Assembly (NCBI RefSeq): GCF_007655135.1 | Contig: NC_045128.1 | Location: 39,135,885-39,199,884 of the forward strand | Length of the DNA: 64,000 nucleotides | Direction: 5' to 3' | From: Punica granatum | Lineage: Eukaryota; Streptophyta; Magnoliopsida; Myrtales; Lythraceae | Shown here: positions 45,393 through 57,689 of the stretch, one piece after another | Numbering within the stretch: the first letter of the stretch is position 1 | How the letters are laid out: every line of letters begins with the position of its first letter | Program-made: the position numbers and the translations under genes | Notes under the pieces: model-generated | Seen by the model: the letters and a program-made list of their open reading frames with translations, nothing else | Databases searched by the model: none | What the model was told of the DNA's origin: nothing

Positions 45393-48300
45393 ATGCAGCA
45401 CCAGGCGCTGCCTCAGCCAGTATCGATCTCCTCTCCTCCGCCCTCGAGCGAGTCCAGGGCAGCTGAGGCACCGCCGATGCAGGTCGCCTTAGCGATGGAC
45501 AGGCTGTCGCAGGCCGCGCGGCTCATCGCCGATATTCGGCTCGGGGCGGACCGCCTGCTCGAGGCCCTGTTCGTGGCCTCTCAACCTCACCAGAGCACCA
45601 AGCCTCTCCAGTTCTTCGCCAAGGAGGATGCTTCCATGCGCCAACACCTCCAGGACCTCCGCTCTATTGGTCAGTACACTTAATTAGGGCGAAAAGTTTG
45701 TACTTTTTTTAATCGTATCGCTGAATTGGACCTCCCCAAGTTAAAATTATGTTCTTTCTTTTGGGAATGTCAAATGATTCAGCTCAGCTATTTGCGTAAA
45801 TGCATAAACTCGATAGTGCAGCAAACTTAGAATTGCTACCATTTACAAATGAGTTGTTCTTCTGATCAAATAGTTTTTCATTGTGTGTTTTGAATTTTGC
45901 TAGGAAAGCAGCTAGAAGAGACCGGGGTAATTAATGAGTCTCTTCGATCACGGAGCAATTCATGGGGTCTGCACATGCCATTGGTTTGCCCTGATGGTGC
46001 TGTGGTCGCCTATGCTTGGAAGCGGCAATTAGCTGGACAAGCCGGTGCATCGGCCGTCGACAGGGCAAGGTTACTTCAGGCTCCCATAGGACATGTTATT
46101 GAGTTGAAAATTTTACTCTCTTTTTTTCCCCCTTTTTTGGGTAAGTTGACCGGGCAAGATCCAAGAAATTAAAGAGTACAGAGACGGGATGTAGCAACCC
46201 CAAAAAAGTCACCTAACAACAAAGAACCTTAGTCATTAGGAACAAAAGATAAAATATGCAATCCAAGGGGCAGTGACATAGCCTGCCTAGCAAGCCAATC
46301 AACACACAAATTTCCTTGGCGGAGAGTGTGCCTAATCGAAATCTCCCATTCCAGTAGGAGCAACCTTCTGATATCCTCCACCAAGTGCCGGAGTAGAGGA
46401 TTACAGCGCATTCCCCCTCGAATTAAATCTCGGGCCACCAGAGAATCCATTTCAATAACAACCTTCTGACAACCCAGGTCCCAAACATGTTTAAGATGCT
46501 TTGATCTCACCCAGCGACCTTTATATGTGCTTCTCTGAGTAGCAATTTATCTAAGCAGGACTGGCTTTGTGCCACATCTCGTGCTTTTAGTGCTATTGTT
46601 TGCATAAGATGCATTTGATGAGGTAGGATAGTTCCTGCGATTTTTGAAAGTTCTTGAGATGTAGAATTAGGCAATGGCAATCTCTTGTCTGGATGTATTC
46701 AGGGTAATTTATTGCTACTTTGGGACAACTTGAATAAACTTTCCTTATGTATTGAAAATTTCTATGACGTGGCTGTGCAAGTTGTAGCTAGCGTTGTTTG
46801 TCGTGGTATGTTTCCGTATAATAAAAACTGATATATAGATGAAACTGCTTTTCTAAGCACCACTATTTAGTGGTTTTTGAATAAATATCGTGTACCCAGG
46901 TCACGTGGATGCTATAGCTATTTTTCTCGAGCGAGGCATGGGTCAATGCTGATTTTAGAATCTTATTGTTGATTTTAATATCTTATTAGCTCTATCCAAA
47001 CAAGTTTAGTGTTGAGAACTATCTATGGCATGCTTGAAAGATTATTTCCTCTCCGTGGCCTTGGCTTTACTAATATGTCCGGATAAAAACTTCAGGTTAG
47101 CTTTCAAGGCCTTTTCTGATCAGAAACGCCGCTTCTTCCCTCATCTTGAGGATTCACCTAGTGACCAAAGTGGTGAATCGGTGTCTAAAAGACGGCGAGT
47201 GTCAGTGAGCCATGAGGATGATGCTACTGATTATAAAACTCTATCAGATGTTCTTGCTCAGTTGGAGAAGGAGGCGCCAAATGTTAAAGTCTTTACGTAC
47301 GATCGACTGGATTGGTTGAAGAGAGCTGCTTTGCTGCCCGCTTCTGCAAATGAGAATCCTATGGAAGTATCGAAAGAACAAAGTTTTCACAGTTTAAATA
47401 GACTTGGACCAGATTCAGTTGGAGCTGTTGCTACTGATAAAGTTGCCGTGATTGAGTTGTTATTTCCTTCGGTCTTTAGAGCTATTGTATCATTACATCC
47501 TGCTGGTTCTATCGACCCAGATGCTGTAGCTTTTTTCTCTCCAGATGAGGTAATCCTGTTGCAACCCAGCTTCCTCCTTCAAATGTGCTCATATTCTCCT
47601 TTTCTATATATATCGGATGGACCTGATGAAAATGACTTTCTTTCACTTTTAGTTGATTATAACAGTTGGCTGTCTTACTTGGATTGAAATGAGACCGATG
47701 TCAATTAACTGTCATCACTAATTTGTGTAAATGAAATCTTTCAGGACCAAGTGTAGCCAGAATTTTTTAGACGGGTGTCCTTACTACTTCTAGTCTGAGT
47801 TGGGATTTGACTTTTGATTGAGATTCACTGAGTTTTGCTGGAAACTTGATCTTTATTGCCTATATTCTTTGTTAGGGGGGAAGCTATGTACATGCAAGAG
47901 GGCTCTCGGTTCATCATGTATTTAGACACATAACGGTAAAGGCATCATATCTTGGTTTCAAGTTTGCATTACACATTATTGAAGTTGTCCATTGAGCTAC
48001 TCCTATCTCGTTACAGGAGCATGCTGCCATGGCACTACAATACTTTCTTGGGGTCAAAGCCGATACCGCTTTATATTCAATCTTGGTAGAATCTCAATGC
48101 CTCAATGTTGTCATGCATCTTAACTTTGTTGATCCTGTTTCTTTGTGCTAACACTACCTCTCTGTTAGTAGCACTGGATTTGCAGTTATCAAACTCTTTT
48201 TACAGAAGTTTGCAGGTTTGTGCTCTTCTTTCAACATCTCTTTTCTTATGGTTTCTCTGCTCACCTAAAAGCCCCCAATCTTCTTTTACAGTAAGTGTGG

Positions 48301-48475
48301 ACGCTTACTAGCAATGGATAAGCAATCCGCTGTTCTCTTGCCTCCAGTTCACCGCCTTTACCGGACCATTTCCACTACCAAAGTCTCATCCACCCAACTC
48401 GTGTCTTCAACAAAGGACCAAAGTCACCCTTCTTCTCAGGCTTATCACGCTGGTTGTTATTCAAAGGAAACTTAG
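45393..48475 (+). CDS. MED27: Mediator complex subunit 27 (intact copy)
   Basis: Seven exons: 45393-45669, 45904-46069, 47096-47549, 47876-47935, 48017-48085, 48172-48215, 48292-48475. All are GT-AG and in phase, giving 417 aa, close to the usual plant length. MED27 is a tail/upper-middle subunit of the nuclear Mediator complex that links activators to RNA polymerase II. Visible hallmarks: QVALAMDRLSQAARLIADIR and SNSWGLHMPLVCPDGAVVAY, then AFSDQKRRFFPHLE, a basic SKRRRVS stretch, and a C-terminal zinc-type CSKCGRLLAMDKQ ending in HAGCY. Intron 2 holds an antisense RNase H fragment. It is the only complete MED27 of four copies here and lies convergent to the LRAT copy B. Confidence 0.93.
46190..46530 (-). 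pseudogene. Retrotransposon RNase H fragment inside MED27 intron 2
   Basis: The minus-strand frame 46229-46510 reads LKHVWDLGCQKVVIEMDSLV, then ARDLIRGG, NPLLRHLVEDIRRLLLL, and WEISIRHTLRQGNLCVDWLA. This is an RVT_3-type RNase H C-terminus of a plant LINE or related gene. The catalytic Glu/Asp (IEMDS) and the final NxxxDxLA are visible, but the N-terminal part of the domain is missing. It has been copied along with MED27 in units B0 and C. Confidence 0.75.
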
Positions 48476-49068
48476 GCATAGACGTTGTCAGTCTTGCTAG
48501 TCCAGCAGCCGAGGAGTTACATCACAGGCTTTTTAATCACATGCCATGCCGATCTGGAATCAAAGTTCGAGAATGCGCAAGAAGTTACACCCCACTGTGG
48601 GGGTATTCTGGAAGCATTGGTCCCGTTCTCTCTTCTTCTTTTTTTTTTTTTTTGTAATTTGGGAGGATGCGAACTGAATTTACTGGGACAATCAATCGCG
48701 AACAGTCAGATTTACTGATTAAATTTGGTGGTAGGTAATGGAGTGTAATGATAGAGCAGAGTCAAGTAACATGTAATCATACTAACTGTGCTGCAGAAAT
48801 TTGGCTGTATAATCAGAAATTTAGGATTTTCTTACACCATCGTTTTATCGGTTATACTCTGAAACGAGCTAGGCTTTGTGGTCAAGTACTATTTCTTTGC
48901 CAGAGATAGTTCTTCACTCCAGAAACAGCATTACATCAATTCATATATAGAAAAAGATAAAGCCAACGGAATTTATATGATAACTGATATTTCAGAAGTT
49001 GTATGATAGTTTATATCCAATTTCCAATAGATGGTTTACCCACACAATCAATTGCAGAAGACAATAGG

Positions 49069-50812
49069 TCAAGAGACTGAATGCGGCACGCTTGGAAGTG
49101 GTTCAATCACCTGAAGCAGCCCGGTAGAGAGCCTCCTCGTGAGATCCTCCGCTGAAACCTTCACCACATCCCTCCTCATACCACTCCCGATATCAGCAGC
49201 ATACCTATTAGCACAGTACATTGCCACAGCAGAAACTGCCATCCCGTAGATATTGGTGGTCACAAGCCTCAAAGGAGTGGCAAGAGCAGCCGCAAGTGGC
49301 CCACCAATTATCGAAGCCACTTGCCCTCCTTGTCCAATGGCTCCATTGTCCAGAACAAGAAGTCCTGTCTTGCAGTAGATGGCAAAATCCTCGCAGTTGT
49401 TCTTGAAGACATTATAACACCCAAACCCATTTTCGAGCAGGTACTTTGCTCGAGCAACCACAACCTCTGGTGGGTCAGACACTGCGAGTGTGCAGGTCCC
49501 ACCTCGTGCTTTAGCCAGAAAGAGTGCTGGATTCACAGAGTACTCAAACCGGTAAAGGATCCCACCAGACAAGAAGCAGTTTAGGCAGGATATAACAACG
49601 CCGTGATCCTCTTCTGCGGGAGTGCAGGTTGTGCATGGGACCTGAGTTGGGGAAGAGCTCACTAAGAGAAAATCGATAAATGTCCCTGTTCCAACCTCCT
49701 GTCCCCGCCTTGTGAAGTGAATGACTTTGTCATCCCCGATATAGATTCCTGTTTTGCCCCCATCATAAAAACATTAGATGCAATTATACAGAAAAGGGTA
49801 ACAACAACAGATGCATAGCCTCAAATTGCAAATTTTGATTCTTTGCTTTAGTAAAGATCTTACCTAGTAAAGGTAAGCAGCAGGTTTTAGTTCATAACGA
49901 GAACACTGAATAATATTGTTAGGATTGTATAATTAACAGTTATCAACTAGTTAAAAATTTAACATATCAAACAGAACGAGATAAAAGAAAAGAAAGACAA
50001 AACAGTATTCCTAAAAGATCGGAATCAAACAAAGACAAAGAACATTCTCCACCAAGAGAGGAACATTTGAAACGGCAGACTTGTCTTAGGCAAGAGACAA
50101 AATTGTTCTTGTCCTAAAGAAGCAACCGGACAATCAGTCTCTCCTAATTCCAAGCAAATTCTTGATTATAGAAACTTGAAGTGATTTAGATGACAGGAAG
50201 ACTATGGTGATTCAAAAATGCTAAGCTACATTCCATCAAGGATGAAACAAGAAATCTATGCCCATCTAGAACTAAAGAGACAGCCATTCGCCGATTCGTT
50301 TGGTCCCAATTCAGAAAAGTTACAAGCTTTCGAAGCACATTTACATTAGTAAGTACTTACGTTCTTGGCAATTCCCAATGCATCAGACATGCCAATTTAA
50401 GAAAATATTCGACAAAAGTAGACCAATTGGCATAACTAGCAGGGCAATTTTACAATCTAGACCTCGGATCGATACGGCACCACGATATAATCCGTGTAGA
50501 GGAATTCACATCGGACGATAAACAGATCACAATGGGCAGAGAAAACGATAAGATTGAAGAGGAATAAGAGGAGAGGACCGTGGTGGGCGTAGATGTAAGC
50601 AGCCCTCCAAGAGTAGATGTGATCCCCGGGCTTCAAGCTCTCCCTGTCGACCCTGCGATCATCCAAATCCGCATTCATCACCAACCCAATACAACTCATA
50701 CCGTTTTGCTTCAATTGCTCGGCAGCCATAACCATAATGCAGGCCATGAAAATGGTTTCATTGCAAGAGGAAGGTCTGTGAGTAGAGACTACCTGTTGGA
50801 GAGAAGCCCCAT
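49069..50812 (-). CDS. LRAT/NC-domain protein, copy B
   Basis: Exons 50793-50812, 50579-50652 and 49069-49748; same structure as copy A, 257 aa. The catalytic residues AHHGIY, VIHFT and NCEDFA are all kept. It differs from copy A at the loop after FIDFLL (VSSSPTQ), by loss of three residues in the hydrophobic region (MAVSAVAMYC), and by keeping SLTRRLSTGLL-type residues near the end. No frameshift or stop is seen. It is convergent with the intact MED27; the two stop codons are about 600 bases apart, as in unit A. Likely an expressed paralogue. Confidence 0.88.
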
Positions 50813-50869
50813 ATCCTCTGATCGGATGCGGCGGAGGAAGGAGGAGGAGGATTGAAGAAATGCACGGGG

Positions 50870-51390
50870 AAAAGTGAACCTGAGAGAAATTGTGAAATGA
50901 CGCCTGTGCCCCCCCTTTCCTTCCCTCCAACAGTTCCTCTCACTCACCTTCTTCGTTAAGCGAAAGCGATTTTCGGACGTCAAGATCGAAATTGAAAGGG
51001 ACGCCGGGACGGGCGAGGGAAGGCCAAGAGGAACTCAAACGTCCCGGGACGCCGTTAATTCAAACGTCTAGATTATTATTATTATTATTTTTTTTTGCAC
51101 ATTCTGAGGGTGAAACTGGAAACAAACGCCTACCTTTCGATTTGCAGTTAAACTGTTACCTGTGAAAATGATTCGAAACTTATTGAAAACAATCCAGGAC
51201 ATAATAAATTAATGCTCGAGTGAGAAATAATATTAGTTAATAAATGAAAATGTGTGCAGTTATTACATGGAGAATCAGCTTGAATTTTTTTTTCCTAAAT
51301 GAATAAAGAACAATAGGGGATAATCCATTTTCAATTATCACGGAGGAACAGAGTAGCACTTGATACCAATTACATGTTTTTTAAATATAT
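50870..51390. other. Promoter-side flank of LRAT copy B
   Basis: Upstream of the minus-strand start at 50812. It contains TCCCGGGACGCCGTTAATTC and an ATT repeat (51072-51089). It is shared with unit C at 57600-58260 except for a transposon there. Confidence 0.5.
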
Positions 51391-54300
51391 TTTGTTATAA
51401 GAACTCATGACTAGCATAATCAAGAAATAGAAAGAGAGAGATAGGGCTCAGCGTATGATACATACATATGATAAAAAAGAATGCAAGTAACGGCGTACAT
51501 GTTAAAATTTAAATTACATGTATTTTTTTTGAAGTGAATTACTTGATTTTTTTATATAATTTATTTGAATTATAAATAAATTACTTAAATTTTTTTAATA
51601 AAATATGGTACATGCATGTATCATAAAATATTGAGAAAGATAAAGGAAACATGCGTTAATTAAAATAATGACACTTGAATCCAAAATATTTTGATTTAAT
51701 TGGAGATCATGTGCCGCTATATATATTACGCGTCTTTGTCATAACTTATGCTTTTGTTCATCATACTAATCACTAGGGGTGCGCGGGTCCGAGTATCTTA
51801 TTTTTTTCATGATACCGGGGCCCCACCCTGTAGGGTACAAGTTCCAAGATTTTGGAATCAAAACATACTCAATTGGAACTTGGAACAGGAAAATGAAATA
51901 TACTACAGGTTTTAAATACCTTTTTGGAATCTGTAATTTTTTTTCTCTTCAAGCGCAATTAATGAAATAAATAACTAAAATAAAAAAAATCTCATGCACA
52001 GTCACGCAAAACAAATAAATGTCAACGTAGATTAATCGAATTACATTCATCCACAGAACTAAATGATTATGTAGCTCATGTTAGGATTATATAATAGACA
52101 AAACAAAATACGCAACTAAAAGATTATATAGCTATTTAGCAACAAAAAGATGATATAGCTATTCTTAGTAGACAAAGTAAATAAGCTCTCCTTATAATTT
52201 TTGTATCTACTACATCGTACCTAGAGGATTATGTAAATATAAAATAACTTTTCAGAAAAATATAGGTCCTAGGTACCGATTCCATGGGTATCATGTGGAA
52301 TCGGAACCGAAACGTATTTTCACCGATTTCTTAAATTACTACTCAGACCCTACCTAATTTTCAATTGGAGTTACTCGGACCATACCATAACGGATATGTT
52401 TCAATCGGTTCTGGGTATACCCAGTATCCATGCACACTCCTACTAATCACAACACACCCTTTAACTTTACAAAGTATACCTTCCAATTTATCTTTTTTTT
52501 TTGCGCCTCTTTAATATATATTATTAGATTTTTGACCCGTGCGATGCACAAAACCAAAATCTTTAAACAATAATTGTTGGATTTCATTTATTTTTATTAC
52601 CGTTATATTATCGAAAATTACACAGACTTATAATCATAATATGTATAAATTTAATGATATAGTTATCTCTAACAAATTTTCGAGTAATCGATGAAAATAT
52701 AAATGCATATTAATATACCAAAGTCAATGATAATTCCTTATAAAAGTTTTTTTTAAAGATGGTGAAATTTAGGAAAATCAAATTAAGGAATCAAATGAAA
52801 ATAAAATTAGAAAAAATTAATACGAAAAATTTGATCTTGATATAAACATAAATAAAAATAATATTTTGTCAGTTGAAAAACTTAATTTTAGTGGAAAAAT
52901 ACTAAGAATCATTAAGTATATTTGAAATGTTTGTATTAACTATTATTTAGAGTGTAAGTATGTGATACGATTATAAATATAACTAGCCTTTTGCTTGTGC
53001 TCTGCACGGGTTCATTTTAATATTTTTTTTTCATATTGCAATTGTTTTACTTTTAAAAATCAATAGTGCTATAAGATCAATAATGTTTCATAGTTATTAT
53101 TAATTTCAAGTTTTAAATAATAATTTTTCATAATTTTATTAAAAGATAGAGTAAGCCAAATAGTACCATATAATTTTGCATTTCTGATTTTTCAACTAAT
53201 TCTTTAATTTCGTTATTTTTCAAATGGCTAATTGCAACGCTTTCTATATATTTTCTTTTTTTAACAATTACTTTTATTTTCTTGTTTATATGCAAATTGA
53301 TTATTCTAACCCCATTTGATATGCCTTATAATAAAATGTAGTTAGTTTTACTATATAATATAGGTAATACTTGTTCGTTGTATCTTAAAAATTATTATCA
53401 TATATATTAACACAAATATATGTTCTTTTTCGTGAAAGACTTGTTTGTTGTATCTTAAAAAATATTATATTATTATATTATTTATTTTATTTAGAATAAC
53501 ATTTTATTTAATATAATAATTAATTATTCAGTTTTTACAATGTCGGGAATATTTATATATGAAATTAATTTTTTACGATATTGGGAACATTTACTACGGG
53601 CATTTATTAGCGGAGTAGGCTATTATATATATATATATATATATATATGATATGTAACAATAAGGAAATATGTTCCTATTAAAGACTCTAATATATAATC
53701 AATATTCTTTATTATATATACATATATCTACTTATATACTTATGTATTGAACTACCAAACTATTTAAATAGTTATTTTTATTTTTTTAATTGTAAGCAAA
53801 GAAAATAGAAATGTGTTTTAGAATATTTTATAGAAATTTTTTTTATGATTAACACATGGCTAAAGAAGAGTTTATACTTGAAAGTTGAAACTCTATTTTA
53901 ACTTCATGCATATATATATATATATATAGATAGCCTCTTTGAACTTGGAAATGTCATTTCAACTTTTATAGAGATCATAAGATATAGTAAACATGATGAA
54001 CTTGACATTTAAAAAAAAATATTTGCAGAGATAAAGAAGTAATTGTATTAGTAAAATTCAAAATATCATTTTTTTGTTCAATTTATAAACAATGTTATAA
54101 ATATTTTTAATCGATTCATATATGGTATTAGGAAATTTCATGGGTTTTTTTGATTACTTCAGACTTGACTAAAATTGGTCCACTAAGGGATAACTCTCCC
54201 AATTGTTAATTATTTTCATCCACAAGATTCAAATATTAGAAATATTTTTCTTCATGGACTTAATATAAAGATGGAAATAAAACGAAATAAATGCACACCT

Positions 54301-54540
54301 AAGTCCTACAAGCGAGGATCTAACGCAAGACCTCTTGATTTCGAGTCGACATATTGTGCCACTGCATTAAGATCGCTTTTTCAATGAAATAGATATTTTT
54401 GGTAGTATCTAAAAAAATATCTATTTCAATGAAACAGATATTTAGTCAGAACATATATTGGATTCTGGAAATTTATAAAAAAAAAAAAACAAAAACTAAC
54501 ATAGGATTTTATATGCAATTATCTTTAAATATAAATGAAT
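51391..54540. repeat. AT-rich duplicated spacer, copy of unit B
   Basis: It is collinear with 40300-42100 apart from the hAT-type MITE at 51774-52442. (TA)n tracts lie near 53625-53650 and 53910-53929. No gene is supported. Confidence 0.75.
51766..52450. mobile_element. Non-autonomous hAT-type element, 669 bases, perfect 8-bp target duplication
   Basis: Element 51774-52442. The duplicated target CTAATCAC lies at 51766-51773 and 52443-52450. Inverted ends are TAGGGGTGCGCGGGTCC and, in reverse, TAGGAGTGTGCATGGATAC. It has no transposase. Unit C carries the empty site with one CTAATCAC at 58950-58957. Related elements lie at 57690-58198 and 34288-34945. Confidence 0.88.
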
Positions 54541-54555
54541 ATTCTTATTATATTC

Positions 54556-54700
54556 GTAGAGGATTACAGCGCATCCCCCTCGGATTAAATCTCGGGCCAC
54601 CAGAGAATCCATTTCAATAACAACCTTCCGACAACCCAGGTCCCAAACATGTTTAAGATGCGTTGATCTCTCTCTGCGTTCATTTCTCACCTTGATATGT
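54556..54700 (-). pseudogene. Retrotransposon RNase H fragment, copy 3
   Basis: The minus-strand frame gives LKHVWDLGCRKVVIEMDSLV then ARDLIRGG, and stops where the spacer joins. It is the shortest of the three paralogous fragments. Confidence 0.65.
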
Positions 54701-54817
54701 ACTTTTCTGAGTAGCAATTTAGCTAAGCAAGACTGGCTTTGTGCCACATCTCGTGCTTTTAGTGCAATTGTTTGCATAAGATGCGTTTGATGAGGTTGGA
54801 TAGTATGCAAAGTTTGA

Positions 54818-54983
54818 GGGGGCATTTGGTTTCAGAATTAAAGTAACTTTGATTTTGATTGTGAAAAAAGACAAATGAGATGATATTATAAATTTGACTT
54901 GGGAAACGTGTGTTTTTGTTGTGTAGTGGTAGAGTTAAAATCAAAATCATGATTCTAAAATCTGATCATGAAACCAAACAGGC
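54818..54983. mobile_element. Tourist-like MITE, copy 3
   Basis: The ends read GGGGGCATTTGGTTTCAG and, in reverse, GCCTGTTTGGTTTCATG. The interior matches the copy at 37528 (TAACTTTGATTTTGATTGTG, ACTTGGGAAACGTGTG). It interrupts intron-2 DNA that is continuous at 46640-46660, with about 20 bases of target lost or changed. Confidence 0.75.
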
Positions 54984-55731
54984 GAAAGTTCTTGAGATGT
55001 AGAATTAGGCAATGGCAATCTCTCGTCTGGACGTATTCAGGGTAATTTGCCGCTACTTTGGGACAACTTGAATAAACTTTCCTTATGTATCGAAAATTTC
55101 TATGACGCGGCTGTGCAAGAAATAGCTAGCATTGTTAGCCGTGGTATGTTCCTGCATAATAAAAGCTCATATAAAGAAGAAACTGCTCTTCGAAGCACCG
55201 CTATTTAGTTATTTTTGCTTCGGTCACGTGGATGCTATAGCTATTTTTCTCGGGCGAGGCATGGGTTGATGCTGATTTTAGAATCTTATTGTTGATTTTA
55301 GTATCTTATTAGCTCTATCCAAACAAGTTTAGTGTTGAGAACTATCTATAGCATGCTTGAAAGATTGATTATTTCCTCTCCGTGGCCTTTGCCTTTCAAG
55401 GCCTTTTCTGATCAGAAACGCCGCTTCTTCCCTCATCTTGAGGGTGCACTGGATTTGCAGTGGATTTGCAGTGGTCAAACTCTTTTTACAGAAGTTTGCA
55501 GTTTAGGATTTTCTTACACCATCGTTTTATCGGTTATTCTCTGAAACGAGCTAGGCTTTGTGGTCAAGTACTATTTCTTTGCCAGAGATAGTTCTTCACT
55601 CCAGAAACAGCATTCCATCAATTCATATATAAAAAAAAAAAGAAGATAAAGCCAACGGAATTTATATGACAACTGATATCCAATTTCCAATAGATGGTTT
55701 ACAAACACAATCAATCGCTGAAGACAATAGG

Positions 55732-57472
55732 TCAAGAGACTGAATGCGGTGCACCTGGGGGTGGTTCAATCGCTTGAAGCAGCCCGGTAGAGAGCTTCCT
55801 CGTGAGATCTTCCACTGAAACCTTCACCACATTCCTCCTCTTGCCACTCCCGACATCAGCAACATACCTATTAACACAGTACGTTGCCACAGCAGAAACT
55901 GTAGCAACTGCCATCCCGTAGATATTGGTGGTCACAAGCGTCAAAAGAGTGGCAGGAGCAGCCACAAGTGGCCCACCTATTATCGAAGGCACTTGCCCTC
56001 CCTGTCCAAAGGCTACATTGTCCAGAACAATAAGTCCTGTCTTGCAGTAGATGGCAAAATCCTCACAGTTGTTCTTGAAGACATTATAGCACCCAAACCC
56101 ATATTCGAGCAGGTACTTTGCTCGAGCAACCACAAACTCTGGTGGGTCAGACACTGCGAGTGTGCAGGTCCCACCTCGTGCTTTAGCCAGAAAGAGTGCT
56201 GCACTCACAGAGTACTCGAACCGGTAAAGGATCCCACCAGACAAGAAGCAGTTTAGGCAAGATACAACAACGCCGTGATCCTCTTCTGCAGGAGTGCAGG
56301 TTGTGCATGGGACCTGAGTTGGGGAAGAGCTTACTAAGAGAAAATCGATAAATGTCCCTGTTCCAACCTCCTGTCCCTGCCTTGTGAAGTGAATGACTTT
56401 GTCATCCCCGATGTAGATTCCTGTTTTGCCCCCATCATAAAAACATTAGATGCAATTATACAGCATACGCAAAAGGGTAACAAAAACAGATGCATAGCCT
56501 CAAATTGCAAATTTTGATTCTTTGCTTTAGTAAAGATCTTACCTAGTAAAGGTACACAGCAGGCTTTAGTTCATAATGAGAACACTGAATAATATTGTTA
56601 GGATTGTATAATTATCAGTTATCAACCAGTGAAAAATTGAAGATATCAAATACAACGAGAAAAAAGAAAAGAAAGACAAAACAGTATTCCTAAAAGATCG
56701 AAGAACATTCTCCGCCAAGAGAGGAACATTTGAAACGGCAGACTTATCTTAGGCAAGAGACAAAATTGTTCTTCTCCTAAAGAAGCAACCGGACAATCAG
56801 TCTCTCCTAACTCCAAGCAAATTCTTGATTATAGAAACTTGAAGTGATTTAGATGACAGGAAGACCATGGTGATTCAAAAATGCTAAGCTACATTCCAAG
56901 GATTAAACAAGAAACCTATGCCCATCTAGAACTAAAGAGACAGCCATTCGCCGATTCATTTGGTCCCAATTCAGAAAAGTTACCAGCTTTCGAAGCACAT
57001 TCGCATTAGTAAGTACTTACGTTCTTGGCAATTCCCAATGCATCAGACATGCCAATTTAAGAAAATATTCGACAAAAGTAGACCAATTGGCATAACTAGC
57101 AGGGCAATTTTACAATCTAGACCTCCGATCGATACGGCACCACGATATAATCCGTGTACAGGAATTCACATCGGACGACAAACAGATCACAATGAGCAGA
57201 GAAATCGATAAGATTGAAGAGGAAGAAGAGGAGAGGACCGTGGTGGGCGTAGATGTAAGCAGTCCTCCAAGAGTAGATGTGATCCCCGGGCTTCAAGCTC
57301 TCCCTGGCGACCCTGCGATCATCCAAATCCGCATTCATCACCAACCCAATACAACTGGTACCGTTTTACTTCAATTGTTCGGCAGCCATAACCATAATGC
57401 AGGCCATGAAAATGGATTCATTGCAAGAGGAAGATCTATGAGTAGAGACTACCTGTTGGAGAGAAGCCCCAT
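55732..57472 (-). CDS. LRAT/NC-domain protein, copy C
   Basis: Exons 57453-57472, 57239-57312 and 55732-56420; 260 aa, the longest of the three because it keeps both MAVATVSAVATYC and RKLSTGLLQ. The catalytic residues AHHGIY, VIHFT and NCEDFA are intact. Changes include V-A-R for V-D-R before ESLKPGDH and VPSIIGGPLVAA in the hydrophobic segment. All splice sites are conserved. It is open throughout although its MED27 partner has been destroyed, so it appears to be maintained independently. Confidence 0.87.
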
Positions 57473-57689
57473 ATCCTCTGATCGGATGCGGCCGAGGAGC
57501 TGACGACGGAGAAAGGAGGAGGATTGAAGAGCCGCCGAGAGACTGAAGAAATGCACGGGGAAAAGTGAACCGGAGAGAAATTGTAAAATGACGCCTCTGC
57601 CCCCCTCTCCTTCCCTCCAACAGCTCCTCTCATTCCCATTCTGCATTCAGCGAAAGCGACTTGGAAAGAGGAGGGAAGGCAAAGAGTAA

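Larger units (their letters stand above)
54556..55500 (+). pseudogene. MED27 remnant with chimeric exon (duplication unit C)
   Basis: It starts inside the RNase H fragment of intron 2, so exons 1-2 are gone. It runs through intron 2 (with a MITE at 54818-54983), loses the exon 3 acceptor, keeps FKAFSDQKRRFFPHLE (55395-55443), then is fused directly to exon 6 sequence (TGGATTTGCAG, partly duplicated). It ends at the exon 6 donor, joined to 3' flank that matches 48821. At least three internal deletions relative to the intact gene make it non-functional. Confidence 0.85.

Noticed and set aside
45271..45471. Minus-strand frames over the MED27 5' end and at 42184-42387
   Set aside because: Antisense to the MED27 5' UTR and exon 1. 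Similar in both places only because the region is duplicated.
47025..47687. 220-aa single-frame ORF as a separate gene
   Set aside because: It is MED27 exon 3 with intron sequence on both sides. The exon model 47096-47549 is in phase with six other exons.
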